DNA of 33,398 nt from Candidatus Absconditabacterales bacterium (GCA_937958645.1 CALGNI010000004.1:1-33398), one strand, 5' to 3'. Positions 19,925 to 31,020 are shown, counted from the first letter of the stretch. Numbers and translations are program-made. The notes: generated by a model not told the origin, from the letters alone.

Positions 19925-20941
19925 ATGTACAAACGCATGACCATAGACCAACTCAAACAAACCAATACAGGATTTTTCAAAAATCTTCATGCGGTGTATA
20001 GCAAAAAAGGTCATCAGCACTTCCAAGCATTTATGCATAAACTCCTTGAGAATACAAACTCTCATTATTTTTTCACCAGTTGAAATCCCCTCCTCAGGAT
20101 CCAAAAACATGAAGAAGAATATCGTTTGGTGGATGAGGTAGATAAGATCGAAATTCTTTGTGATCAAGAAGGAATCAATGAGATCCACAATATCTTGAAG
20201 AATATGCGCTTGGTAAATAAGGCAGCAACTGAGAACAAAACAATTATCGAAGGATTGTTTCAAAAATGCATGAACGGAGATCTGCAATACATCATGGAAA
20301 AGCCTTTTGTTACTTACGATATTGAAACTACTTATACAGATGAAGGATGATTAGCTTCTCAATATTTCGAGATGGCATACTCTGTTTCTACTCAAGACGT
20401 CACCAAGGGACTTCAGTATAATTACATCGATAGAGTTAGCATGCATCGTTATCTTGATTACCTCTTAGAATACCCTGGATGGATTATTGGTTACAACCAC
20501 ATCTGATTCGACAATCCAGTATTGATCAATAATGTTCCCTGATATGGTCAAGCCGAATTAGAAATCTTAAACAAAAAATCCATCGATCCATTCCTGCTAC
20601 TCCACAAACTTCTCAGAAGAAGATTAAAGCTAACAAAAGTTGCCGAGTCTCTCGTAAGTATGGGTAAAACACTCGATTCTTGAGCAGAAGGTGCGAAATT
20701 ACTTCAAGACTGGAAGAATACAGGAGATGAAAAGACGCTTAGGATCGTGAAGAAATACTGTAAAAATGATGTTCGCATCACCTTGGGAGTATTTCTATAT
20801 CTCCTAGAACACAAGAAGATTCATATCGAAGGAGAAAGCAAAGAATTCACTCTAGAAGAAATGATCCAACGATGATGAGCAAAAAATCTTGTCCAAGAAA
20901 ACTCAGATGAATCAAACAGTCAAAGTTGATTGTTTATATAA
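19925..20941 (+). CDS. DEDD-family 3'-5' exonuclease (DnaQ / YprB-like RNase H fold)
   Basis: 338 residues. The N-terminal 120 residues are helical and charged and not recognised. An RNase H-fold exonuclease domain follows. EKPFVTYDIETTYTDEGG has the first Asp and Glu (D132, E134). YPGWIIGYNHIGFDNPVL has the second Asp. IVKKYCKNDVRITLGVFLYL has the last Asp with Tyr four residues before it (Y-x3-D, DEDDy type). Such enzymes trim DNA or RNA 3' ends. TGA encodes glycines in EGG, HIGF and elsewhere. ATG 19925 was preferred over an upstream TTG because the sequence before it is intergenic repeat. Confidence 0.75.
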
Positions 20942-21069
20942 AATAGTAACTTGGTGTTCTGGTATATTAGTAAGTTGGTGTTCTGGTTAGTCCAATATAC
21001 TAATTTACGAATATACCAATGTACTAATATACCAATGTACTAACATACTAATTTACTAACATAATCACC
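20942..21069. repeat. Short direct repeats between two plus-strand genes
   Basis: AGTAACTTGGTGTTCTGGT (20945) recurs with one change at 20969. Then ATACCAATGTACTAA occurs at 21013 and 21029 with a 16 bp period. The words resemble those in the gap before 19925. No gene or terminator is clear here. Confidence 0.75.
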
Positions 21070-21828
21070 ATGTCCCACCAAGAAGAACTCATCAATTGCT
21101 ATGACTCACAAGCCTCGCATTTTCACCATACGAGATGATTTCACAAACGACCAGAACTGGAATATATCAAGCCAGTGTTAGAATCAACCATCAGCGATAT
21201 TTCAACAAAACCTGTTATGTATGATCTAGGATGCTGATCTGGGAGAATAGCGTGATGGCTGGATGAACAATGATACGAGGTTGATTATTTTGGTGCCGAT
21301 TTTTCTCAAGGAATGATTGATGTTGCAAATAAAACCTACCCTAGCCACAATTTTTATCATCAAGATATGCTCAGCTTTGTACAAGACAGCAATCAACAGT
21401 CGGTAGATTGTGTACTAAGTCTCGCTGCCTTTCATCATCTTCCTACCAAGCAAGAAAGACTCTTGATGCTTCACAATCTCTACAGGATTCTCCAATACGG
21501 ATGAGTGGTGATTCTTATCAATCGATCTTACTCTGACTGGTTTTTCAAAAAATATCAAAGCGCCTGTCTCCAAGCAATTGGTAAATCTGCACTTAGTCTG
21601 GGATATGCAAAACGAAATGATATCTTAGTCCCTCGAAAAGACCCAAAATACCATGAGAACAAAAACATCTATCATAGATACTATCATATATTTACGCTCA
21701 ATGAACTGAAAAAACTTATTCAGCTCACAAATTTCAGCATTCAAGAAATTAGTTATATCGATCAACAAGGAAACAGTACTCTAGAAAGAAAGAATAGTAG
21801 AAATAGTATCTGCATACTAAGAAAATAG
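21070..21828 (+). CDS. Class I SAM-dependent methyltransferase
   Basis: 252 residues. Motif I is VMYDLGCGSGRIAGW (residues 49-63), with the central Gly of GCGSG encoded by TGA. It is followed by YFGADFSQGMIDVA (acidic ribose-binding region), FYHQDML and VDCVLSLAAFHHLPT (motif IV region), then an RILQYGGVVILI strand. The general layout resembles TRM9/ALKBH8-type tRNA methyltransferases, including a His/Tyr-rich ending (YHRYYHIFTLNELKKLIQ), but the substrate cannot be fixed from sequence alone. It lies 128 bp after the exonuclease gene on the same strand and converges with the PBP gene, only 8 bp apart. Confidence 0.85.
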
Positions 21829-21836
21829 TATTATCA

Positions 21837-24800
21837 TTACTGAGCTCCAGGATTTGGGAAAAGGTTATTTACTGCGTCAGCAATTTCTTGTTCGGTTAAC
21901 GATCATGAATCCTCTTGAGTTGGCTCTACTTCGATCACTTCTGGCGCAGGTTCGACGATTTCTCCCGCTACTGGCTCAATAGTCGGTTCGACTTCCACTA
22001 CTGGCTCAGGTGCTGGTGTAGGTGCAAGTTCTGCTTCTACTACTGGCTCGAGTGTAGGTTCGACAAGAGGCTCGGGAGCTGGTGTAGGTTCTGGTTCAGG
22101 AGATCATTCGATCGTAATCGTTCATGTGACCTCATTTCCACTGGTGTCATATACTTGATAAGCAATATTTCCTACTACAGAAGTAGTGAAGTTTGCAAGA
22201 TTTCCTTTAAATGCGTGGATTTGCTCACCATTATGAGTGATATATCCATCACCAATACCTGATGCATCATCACCAAACAAGAGTACTAAACTCGTTGTTC
22301 AGTCAGCATTTTTTGTTACTTTTACTTTATCTTCAAGCAAATTTGGAGGTGTTCTATCAAGATCCTTAGATCAGATAAAAATTTTCACTGACCTAGAATC
22401 ACTGTATCATTTTTCATCTCGAATAATTGCTTTCAGAACATACTCCCCATCTTCAATGGCTTCGGGTATCGTAATGTCAGCAATATCTACAATTTGATTT
22501 GGCTTGTCATAGGTCTTAGTAGTGAGTTCGATATCATTGAGGTATAATTTCATATCGGTGATCGTAAACGGAGATTCTGTTTGATGTCGCAAGGTAAAGG
22601 TTCTCGTGACATTTTGTCCCTCGACTGGTTGCATCAGATTCATAGAGATTTCTCCAAGTTCTGCGATTTCTGCTCTTTCAGCACACTCTCCAGCGATTCC
22701 CGTGACTGTGAAATATTTTCCTGTTGCTCTAGAATAACTTGCTGCACCTCATCCTCTCCACCAAGTCATAATCTCTTCTTGGTCATACTTACTTGGCATG
22801 ATCGTCTCTGGTCTGATATACCAAGCAGTTCCCAAACTATTCTCAGGTGTGAGTTCACTAGGTCTACCATTACAAAGCGTATCTATTTGAAGCTGTGAAA
22901 CATGGTTATCATATTCTGTAGGCAATGAGTGAATATATCATAAAGACTTTTTCATCAATGATAGCGGAGTACTCACTGTTGATAATTTTCAAGATATTTG
23001 TGAAACGCTCGCCTGTTTCACTTCTCTTTCTTCCATCGTCTCTGAGGCAATATATTTACTTCTACTGAGTTTCCCGACAAATGATTTCCATGTTGGGCTA
23101 TTTAGCCATCAACCATATGCATCATATCTCAAAGCACTACCATCGGTATTTCCCGCTCGATGAATCAGCACTTTAGATGGCGTATAGGTTGCCAACCAAC
23201 CATCTCTTGGAAGTTTTTCTTCTCCTTTTACTACATTGGTTGTCCCACTCTTTGTCGCAAAAGGAATATTCCCGGGTGCGGTAAAGTTAGCTCTCCATTC
23301 TTCTGGAAAATTTTCTTTTTCTGACAAGGTCTTCCAAAGAAGATAACTAACTCCTGCTGGAATCGTTTGTTCTTGAACCTCCACTTCTTTCTTATATAAG
23401 ATCGAACCATCAGATCCTCTCACTTCTAATACGGGATCAATCTTCGCCGGTTTACCCATTGCACTAAGATGAGCGTAAGCATTTGCCATCTCTAGCATCG
23501 GAGTTTCCGCCGCACCCAATGAAAGTGCATATCCATAATGGTCTCTATTCATAATCAAATTTGACATCCCAAGATCCTCCAGGAAATTTTTCATTGCTGA
23601 TTCTCATCATGCATTCATAAACATCTTGATCGCGGGAATATTTCTACTTCATGCCAAAGCTTTACTAATCGTAGTCAATCCCCAAAATTCTCCATCAGAG
23701 TTTTGTGGTTCGTTATCACCGATCTTCATTTCGATATCATAAATCGGACTATCCATAGTAAGCTTCATATTCATGTATCACAATGAATAGATGAGTGGTT
23801 TCACAATTGATCAAGGTTGCCTCAATGCTCTCACCATATCTACTTGCCCATCAATCTTGTCATTATTATAATCTTTAGATCAAACATAAGCGATTACATC
23901 TCCATTGAGACTATCCATATACAACAATGAAGCGTTGTCCGCATTATATGAATTATAATGTCATGCATTTTCTGCAATACTCGATTCCGCTAGTTTTTGC
24001 ACATCATAATCCAATGAAGTCTTGATTGTTAGTCATCAAGTACGCAACACCTCCTCATCATATTTCTTTTCCAATTCTGAAATCACCCAAAACACAAAAT
24101 GTGGTGCTTTGATCTGTACACTACTACGAGAAAATTCATAATCCAATCAATCGATAAGACTTTGTTTAAGATCTTCTTCCTTAATATATCCTTCGTCGTA
24201 TAACCTCGCAAGCACTCTATCCTTTCTTCAGATTTCATAATCAACAACATACTCTTTTCATCAAATAGTTTGTTTTGAGGACAACAGACCTCCTAAGAAT
24301 GACATAAACTGGTCATCATCTCTTTTGTTAGAAAATGAAGTTCATCTTAAGGTAGTTTTTGCACGATTGATCGCTTCTTTTTTGACAGCTTCACTAATAT
24401 CTACAGGGGTTTCTACGTCATCAGCGACACTAGGATCCTCGATTACCAACTCTCCCATCAGAAGTCATCTGTTCGTATATGGATCATATCTAGAAGGAGC
24501 TTGTGGAATACCTGCTAAGATTGCTCACTCTAAGACATTCAGTTCTTTAGCTGATTTTCCAAAATAGGTCTGTGCAGCAATCTCTACACCATAAGAATTA
24601 TTTCCTAAGAAAATGTAGTTCGCGTACAGCTCCATAATTTTTTCTTTCATTTTTCTATCTACTTCCTTAGAACTCAAATCTTGATATGAATCACCAATAT
24701 CTTCTCTTACATAAGAAACCAACTTCACCGCCAAGATAATTTCTTTCATTTTTCTTGTGATTTTCTTCTCTGGCGTGAGAAGTATATTTTTTATCACTTG

Positions 24801-25358
24801 CTGGGTAATAGTAGATCATCATTGGATAGATTTACCACCACTAGAAATATCAACCAGTCAAGCTCTAATCGTCCCCTTCCAATCCACTCATGGATTATCT
24901 CGATATCTCTGATCCTCAGTAGCTACAATAGCATTTACAAAATTTTCTGAAATATTGTCATAAGAAATATAATCTCTATTTTCTTCATACAATTTATAAA
25001 GCACTTGATCATTTCTATCAGTGATTACTGTGGTTTGATTGAAGTCAGCATCCTCTATTTCTTCTATGTCTGGTAGTTCACTAATTACATTGGCATATAC
25101 TCGCACTCAACCTATGATCAAGGGTAAGCCAAACAGAATACCCAAGATCCAAAACCAAACCCAAAATCTAGATCCATCTTGGCTCTTTTGAGACTTATGA
25201 GTTTTTTTATTCTTTGTAGTAAAGACCGATGAAGATCAAAGTTTTTTCTTTTTTCCCATAGATCACGAAGAATAGCCAGGAATCTTAGAAACCTGACGTC
25301 CTGCTGGAGGATTGAAGAACTTCTTCAGCTTTTTCTTTCGTTTTTTTCGTACTGACAT
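21837..25358 (-). CDS. Class A penicillin-binding protein (PBP1A-like) with extended C-terminus
   Basis: 1173 residues, longer than a typical PBP1A of about 800. A Lys-rich cytoplasmic start (MSVRKKRKKKLKKFF) precedes one membrane helix (FWVWFWILGILFGLPLIIG). The GT51 glycosyltransferase has VATEDQRYRDNPGVD with its catalytic Glu near residue 145, and QGGSTITQQVIKN, whose two glycines are both TGA. The transpeptidase has SIVK (RQPGSIVKPLIYS, about residue 515), SRN (GSRNIPA) and KSGTTN (about 700). After it come two Ig-like beta regions (about 870-1070) and a Pro/Glu-rich tail of about 60 residues. It polymerises and crosslinks peptidoglycan at the outer face of the membrane. It lies 91 bp downstream of the LysM/CHAP gene on the same strand. 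TAA ends it. Confidence 0.93.
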
Positions 25359-25425
25359 TTCGATAATTCATTAAAACGTATGGAGCATACACTTTTTATA
25401 TCACAAACACAGAGAATTAACGAAT

Positions 25426-25444
25426 GCGCGGTCGGTGACCGCGC
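25426..25444 (-). terminator. GC-rich hairpin between the CHAP and PBP genes
   Basis: GCGCGGTC (25426-25433), 3 nt loop and GACCGCGC (25437-25444) form a perfect 8 bp stem just after the CHAP stop at 25450. It is unusually GC-rich for this region. The minus-strand tail is only ATTCGTTAATT, so it may attenuate rather than fully stop transcription into the PBP gene. Confidence 0.65.
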
Positions 25445-25449
25445 TTTCA

Positions 25450-27333
25450 TTATTTCTTCCTTGGATATACGTATCAAATCAATCCTGCTTCATTCATAGA
25501 CATCCAACGTTGAGTCACGATATATCTCCCTGCATAGTTCATATCCTCTACTAGGATAGAGTTAGAAGCCCAATCTACCTTAATTACGATTCATACATGA
25601 CCATATGAAGATCGTCTTCCACTACCAGAATCAGCAACAAAGATTGCTCATACTTCTGGATTCTTCCCTACTTGTCGTCAAGCAGCACTTGCATTCCAAT
25701 ATCGTTGTCCACCATTTCATCTCCAATTTGTCATAATACCATAATGCTTCCATCGATACCATCAAGAATAATGCGTACAATGTCCTGCACCCCAACCATT
25801 TCCATATCCGTCATTATAAGGATTGAAATATCGTTGAGCTATCGTTCCACTCTTTTTGGGTTGAGTTCATCTGTTGCTGGTTTGTTCTTCGTATTTCTTT
25901 TCTTCTACACATGATCTTCTAGTGTCTACATATCCTTCTTCACATTTCCATGCATTTTGATTATCATCTGGCGTACAGTATGCATTTGAAGGAATTGATC
26001 GGCATTTTCCTTTGTGAAGACATTTGTTTTCACCACATGAAGTGATTTGTTCTATCTTTTGTGTAGTTTCTTCCGCAGTAATAACTTCTTGCACAGGTTC
26101 AGGAGTTGGTTCTGGTTCTGGAGCATTGGCTTCATCTATTTGATCTGTAGTTTGTTCTGCAGTAATTACTTCTTGTACAACTTCCGCTTGAATAGCTTCA
26201 GCTTCAGCTGCCTCTTCTCTTGCCTTATTAGCAGCTCTTTCTTTCACTAATTTTTCTTCTAAGATTTTCTTCTCTGCTTCCAGTTTCTTTCTTTCTTCTT
26301 CATTCTTAGCTTGCGTAATTGCCTCTAACAATGCTAATTCCTGTTCTTCCAATTGATTGGTGGTGTCTACAGCTGAAATTACTCTTTGTTGTGGTTCTCC
26401 CTGATCTATCAGTTTTTCAATATCAGTTAACTCTTCTTCGACGTCGCTGTCTATTTGTGTCTCTCATTCACCTGATGCTCATCATGTAATTGCTCCTATT
26501 AAGGTATCTACCAATGATCATGATCCTTCTTCAGCATCCTTCACCAAGAAGTCCTCCGGTAGGTCTTCTACCAATCAGGCTGGTCTCACATATTCGGGTG
26601 TTTGCCAAAGATCTTTTAGTTCTGCTTGCTCTCTAGTTAGGTTCAAGAATAACTGCTGTCCTTCCACCAAGATAAAATCTTCTCCAGGGAAATAATTCAA
26701 CTCTATAACTTCCTTCAAATCAAGATCATAGTTAGCTGCAAAATCTGCAACTACTACTTCACTCTCAACATTATAAATAATATCGTCACCTGCATTAGAA
26801 ATATCAAGTTTCTGTCCAGGCTGCAAATCATTTGCATCATTCATGCCGTTTACTTCTATCAATTGATTTGTCGTTGTTCAAAAAGTCTTAGCAATCTCTG
26901 ATAGGGTATCTCATGCTTTCACCTCATATACTATTTCTCCTTCTTCGTTACTTCCTGGGATAAACAGATCAAACTTCACTGATCCGTCGTTTTCAGCATT
27001 TCATTTTTCTGAGATCTGAGCATATACTACACTTCCTGCAATATTTTTCTTCGTTTCTATTTTGAATCTATTTGGCTGCAATATTACCAATCATAAAACA
27101 AACAAAATAGTCATATTCCCGATGCGATTCCATGCAATAGTTGGTCATGTAGTCTTGGAGAGTCTGTGTTCAACTGCAGAAGCTGAACTAGTAAAAAAAT
27201 TCTTGCTTGAAGAAACAAACGCAAGAAGAGAATCTTTGATATTTTTGAAAAATCTTATAATACGACGTTTTGAAAAAACTAACTTTTTACTTCACTTATC
27301 TGATTGCAAAGGTGAGAAGTTAAATTTAGTCAT
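25450..27333 (-). CDS. Secreted or anchored LysM/CHAP peptidoglycan hydrolase with coiled coil and EGF-like region
   Basis: 627 residues. A basic N-terminus and one hydrophobic segment (ILFVLGLVILQP, about residue 95) form an anchor. A LysM domain follows (EGEIVYEVKAGDTLSEIAKT ... TTNQLIEVNG), then a second LysM-like unit (IIYNVESEVVVADFAANYDL). Next come an acidic linker, a coiled coil rich in Glu/Ala/Lys (about 330-390), a Pro/Glu stretch and a Cys-rich EGF-like region (CGENKCLHKGKC ... CEEGYVDTRRSC). The C-terminal 110 residues are a CHAP amidase/endopeptidase with C519 in GAGHCTHYSGW, H579 in SYGHVGIVIK and E596/N599 in VEDMN. It should bind and cut peptidoglycan. Being next to a PBP suggests wall remodelling; attack on a host wall is possible. 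Many Gly are TGA. Confidence 0.85.
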
Positions 27334-27516
27334 AGGAGAAAGAAAATAAACTACTTCTTAGTTGAGGGACACTCACTGCATGGAAATCATGCTTGTCATC
27401 AAGGACACTAAAGAAATATTTATAATAATTGAGAATGGAGGATGGATAATTGAAAATTAGTCATCAATTACCAATTCTTCATTATGCTATGTACTTAATT
27501 AAGAATCAAATCAAAT

Positions 27517-27603
27517 CGGAGAGAGAGGGATTCGAACCCTCGGTTCCCGTGAAGGAACAATAGTTTTCAAGACTATCGCATTCAACCGCTCTGCCATCTC
27601 TCC
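27517..27603 (-). tRNA. tRNA-Ser, anticodon UGA
   Basis: The minus strand gives acceptor GGAGAGA/TCTCTCC with G as discriminator, a D-arm (GGCAGAGCGGTTGAATGC), an anticodon arm ATAGT-CTTGAAA-ACTAT with anticodon TGA, a long variable arm (TGTTCCTTCACGGGAACC) and a T-arm with GGTTCGAATCC. The long variable arm and G73 fit serine. CCA is not encoded. It reads UCA serine codons, so it is not the tRNA-Gly(UCA) that code 25 requires; that tRNA is not in this window. Confidence 0.95.
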
Positions 27604-28273
27604 ATTATGGACTTTATTTTCCAACTATAGTTTGTGTTTATTTGTTTTCGTTTGTATTTAACCCATCGCTCTGCATTCATCCATTGATCAGTCTATCACT
27701 TCGTTCTGCCTTCTCAAGGATTCATGCGCCTCTGCCATCTCTCCGTGTGTAAGTTGCGTGTGTAATTCATAATTTGTTTGTTTACTTCGTTTTTATTCAA
27801 CCCATCGCTTGGCTTTCATCTATCATTTAGATTGTCGCTGTCGCTCCATCTAAACAATGATTCAAGCCTCTAGGATACATCAATGTTAACTTACGTTTTT
27901 GTATTTCACCTTAGTAATTTTAATTTCATGCGACGATTGCTAGATACCTATATTCCTTCCAACACATCACTTCGTTCTGTGGGAAGTAATTATCTGCTAC
28001 CGCACCTTACGTTTTTATTATATTGCATACTGTTTTTTGTTCCCATCGCTCTACATTAATACATAATTCTACTTCTTCTTTTTGCCATGTTTTTGATGAC
28101 GAAACACGAATATAGAAATATAACGGGTGGTTGCAAGGGTTTTTTGTCTTGAAATGTTTGTTTATGATACCCTATTGTTATCGCTTTTCAAGAGAACGGG
28201 AAAATGGGCAAAAAGCGCTTTTATTAGAGCCAAAGATTACTATTGTGAATTTAATTAATTTCTTATACAATTT
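27604..28273. repeat. Gene-free region of degenerate repeats next to the tRNA
   Basis: No gene. The word ACCCATCGCT occurs at about 27661 and 27799, with a related CCCATCGCTC at about 28044, each preceded by a TTTTCGTTT/TTCGTTTTTAT-like T-rich stretch and followed by a CATTCAT-like word. CACTTCGTTCTG occurs twice (about 27698 and 27966). CTCTGCCATCTCTCC, the last 15 bases of the tRNA locus (5' end of the tRNA gene), is repeated near 27730. This looks like decayed copies of tRNA-flanking DNA. Confidence 0.6.
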
Positions 28274-28798
28274 ATGAGATTGTTTAGCAAATCAGCACTC
28301 CAAAAAAAATATCCTCTTATTACGGGAGAAAATACTCCTATTCTTAGGATAGTTTGTGATGAAGTTAAAAAGATAACTCCTGAAATAAAACAATTTTGCA
28401 AAGATATCATTGAATTGATGCGGGAATATGATGGTGTGTGACTTGCTGCTCCACAGATTGATCAAAACTATCGTATCGCTGCAGTTACCCAACGAGACAC
28501 CAATCATACCAATAGAAAGTGAGAAAAAGAACGAAAACTCACCGATGAATTCGTGATGATAAATCCTAAGGTCCTTTCTACATCACACGAAACTTCAATC
28601 TCTGAAGAGGCTTGCCTTTCTCTGCCCAAGATAAAAGGAGACGTCTCTAGACCAGATTCAATCACTATCCAATACATGTGCAGCAAAGGAAAAACTCATG
28701 TCCACAAAGCTACAGACTTCAACGCAAGAGTCATCCTCCACGAGATGGATCATCTAGATGGTGTGTTGTTTATTGATAAGTTAGTAACTAGTTTATAA
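28274..28798 (+). CDS. def: Peptide deformylase
   Basis: 174 residues. It removes the formyl group from the N-terminal Met of new proteins with a metal ion. Motif 1 is GVGLAAPQ (residues 54-61), with the middle Gly encoded by TGA. Motif 2 is EEACLSLP, with the metal-binding Cys at 114; the usual EGCLS has Ala in place of Gly here. Motif 3 is HEMDHLDG, with H156, E157 and H160. It also has a 15-20 residue polar insert after motif 1 (TQRDTNHTNRKGEKERKLT). ATG 28274 gives a normal N-terminus for the family. It is transcribed alone and converges with the HD-like gene 64 bp away. Confidence 0.92.
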
Positions 28799-28861
28799 GC
28801 TAGAAGTTTACGTAATCATTATAGTTGCAGGGATATATATATCTTAGGTAATGCGTAGAAT

Positions 28862-29848
28862 TTATGTACTGCTTACTCCCTGAACCGATAAGTTCAACAT
28901 ATCAACTTCAACTGCATTTCTAAGCTCACTAATTCGTTTTTTCTTTTTCGTCAAAACTGACTTATATCATTCTCGCTTATCATAGGCAGCTAGGAAGCTT
29001 TCATCGGGTGATCTTTCCAAAATATACTGAAACATTTTCTCTATCTCATCTTTATAGTCATCGATAAAAAGCAACACACTTGCTTTTTCTGAGTCAAAAG
29101 CTGATTCAAAATTTTTCATTTGTCTTTGCAGCATTACAGTAAACATTCAGTGAATATCATTCAAGTTGTCTGGTTCATGTAGTGCGTAGACTCCACCCAA
29201 CACATATGACATTTTTTCATATAAGGAAAAATGTTTATGAAGTTGATGGTCTGGATTATCATTGATTTCATAAATCTTCAAAAGTTTTTTTTCGATATCA
29301 TATACGAGATTATTTTCTGATTCGGTCAATTTATCAGGTGAGTTGAAAATATTCAAATGACAAAAAACTCACTCCAAATATTCTGCAAACATAGCTGTTT
29401 CGTTTTGATTATTTTCCTTTTTCATAGCTACAATATCTCAATGTAGTGTTCTTGCCTCACCACTATCGTGAGTGTTTCAAAGCACTACCATTGATTTATA
29501 TGAATCAAGTGACACATTTCAGGCAACCACATCAGCATATCAATAGTAACTGATAATGTTTGATTGTCATTTTTGATGACCATAAACGTTTCCATCCTCT
29601 TTTATAGACATGTGCCTAATTCAATTTTCCGTGATTGCTATTTCTCCATCTTTTATATAAGGATCTCGATGATCACCCTCCATTCACTTAGCTCTCAAAC
29701 TCAAAATTAGCATAAGTTCTTTTTCAGAGAATCAAAATGTTCATCGACGATTCGTTCTTTTTTCAAACTTCTCCTGCTCATCTAGATAATCACTATCACA
29801 TAATTGATCGTCGACTCAAAGATAGCTTAGCGCTTCACGAAAAGACAT
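28862..29848 (-). CDS. Unrecognised protein with a possible HD-type metal site
   Basis: 328 residues, soluble, charged, no signal peptide. I do not recognise the family. A block around residues 90-140 has HQKGQSNIISYYGYADVV followed by MVVLGNTHDSGEARTLHGDI. The single His, the His-Asp pair (127-128) and a nearby Glu resemble the metal ligands of HD phosphohydrolases, with H91 as possible first ligand. The C-terminal half is helical (LSERSPDES-like and coiled Lys-rich segments). The nucleotide-hydrolase idea is inference. About ten glycines are TGA. It lies 90 bp after the DUF3179 lipoprotein gene and may share its transcript. Confidence 0.6.
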
Positions 29849-29938
29849 GAGATTTATTATTAATAAATATCTCAAACCTAAGACTTCTTGAAGTAATGTC
29901 AATATTCTATATGCGTCAATGAATGAATGTAAGTGTAA

Positions 29939-30970
29939 CTATTCATCCCAAACATATTTAGACCTTTCGTTCTTATTCGCTCGTGAGAATCGCATCTCAA
30001 AGTACCCTGGTAGTTCATTTCCTTCTGGATCAGTGATTTTTCGATCTCATTCTTCAAAGCTTGCAGTGTATATGACTCCATCAACATCAATTTCTCATTC
30101 TCAAGCGGTTCTTAGGTTTTCCATATGGTATGCTAGTGAAATCTCATCAGAAATATTGGTGATAAACATACGAGTTTTGAGAGGGAGACGCGCATCCTCT
30201 AAATTTTCTACAGGGAAGAAAAGATCGTCATTGGTGTCATAGGTCCCATAAGGAATTCTCTCATAGCTTCTCTGCGCTCAAGTATCTGTACTCAAAATTA
30301 CTGCTTCTGGGTGATATTCTTTTACTTCTTCTCGAGTGATTACATCGGCATCAACAATATCAAGCTTTGTGTCTAAATACTCTCCAACTACAGCCTTTCC
30401 CAGCGCTTGTGACCAAAGCGATTCTGTACTACGATCATACATCAACAGATTTGAATTGAGCAACTTCCCCGACACACCAAACTCTAGGATATTTCCATCC
30501 ACTAGCCTATCAAAAACTATAGCAGAACCACACAAAGGACAAAAAGTTACCGAAAGATGACGCTGAGCATCTCCTTCACCAAATACATCATTTACGATTT
30601 CATGTCGGTTCAAAATATTGTATGAATACCGTCTTTTTTCTCCCGCCATTTCTACAAAAATACCTTCAGATTCATCTGATAGATAGTCATTACTCTCATC
30701 ATCGATCTGCACAAAGCTAGGAGTATCGATACTTGGGATACCGTCCTTTCATGGTCATCAGTCCAACACCAACTCTAAGTCAATAGAGGTTTTACTCGTA
30801 TCCGTAGCTAACCCATCACTTTTAAATCATTGGTTATCAGCTGAATCAGGCTGCTGAAGAACTCAAGAGTCTCAGTCGCCAGTATCCAAAGAATTTTTCG
30901 GCTGTGAACTTCCACATCATGAAAGCACAACAGCACTACCAATCAATATCATAAGAGCAAGATTTTTCAT
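29939..30970 (-). CDS. DUF3179 lipoprotein
   Basis: 343 residues. A lipoprotein signal MKNLALMILIGSAVVLSGCGSS has its lipobox LSGC with Cys19; the lipobox Gly is TGA. A low-complexity Asp/Ser-rich linker follows. The DUF3179 domain then shows GIFVEMAGEKRRYSYNILNR, HLSVTFCPLCGSAIVFDR with its paired Cys, FGVSGKLLNSNLLMYDR and ESLWSQALGKAVVGEY. The domain is widespread in bacteria and archaea; its function is unsettled. The protein should sit on the outer face of the membrane. It ends in TAG and lies 114 bp after the next upstream gene, separated by a terminator. Confidence 0.88.
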
Positions 30971-30987
30971 AGTAAGACATGAGCATG

Positions 30988-31020
30988 TAAAAAAACATTA
31001 CTATCAACTATACTGATAGG
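30988..31020 (-). terminator. Terminator of the anchored NTF2-like gene
   Basis: On the minus strand CTATCA and TGATAG (31001-31006 and 31014-31019) form a 6 bp stem, followed by TAATG and seven T. It lies 66 bp after the stop at 31085 and just ahead of the lipoprotein start at 30970. Confidence 0.65.

Noticed and set aside
20942-21069. Short spaced repeats as a CRISPR array
   Set aside because: Units are 16-19 bp, nearly without spacers and only two copies each; no cas genes are nearby.
21915-22262. Plus-strand frame rich in Phe, Trp, Arg and Cys
   Set aside because: It is the antisense of the Pro/Glu-rich tail of the PBP; repeats in the tail create the pattern.
27517-27603. tRNA with anticodon UGA as a candidate for the UGA decoding change
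   Set aside because: Anticodon UGA reads the codon UCA (serine). Decoding of UGA needs anticodon UCA. The long variable arm and G73 also fit serine.
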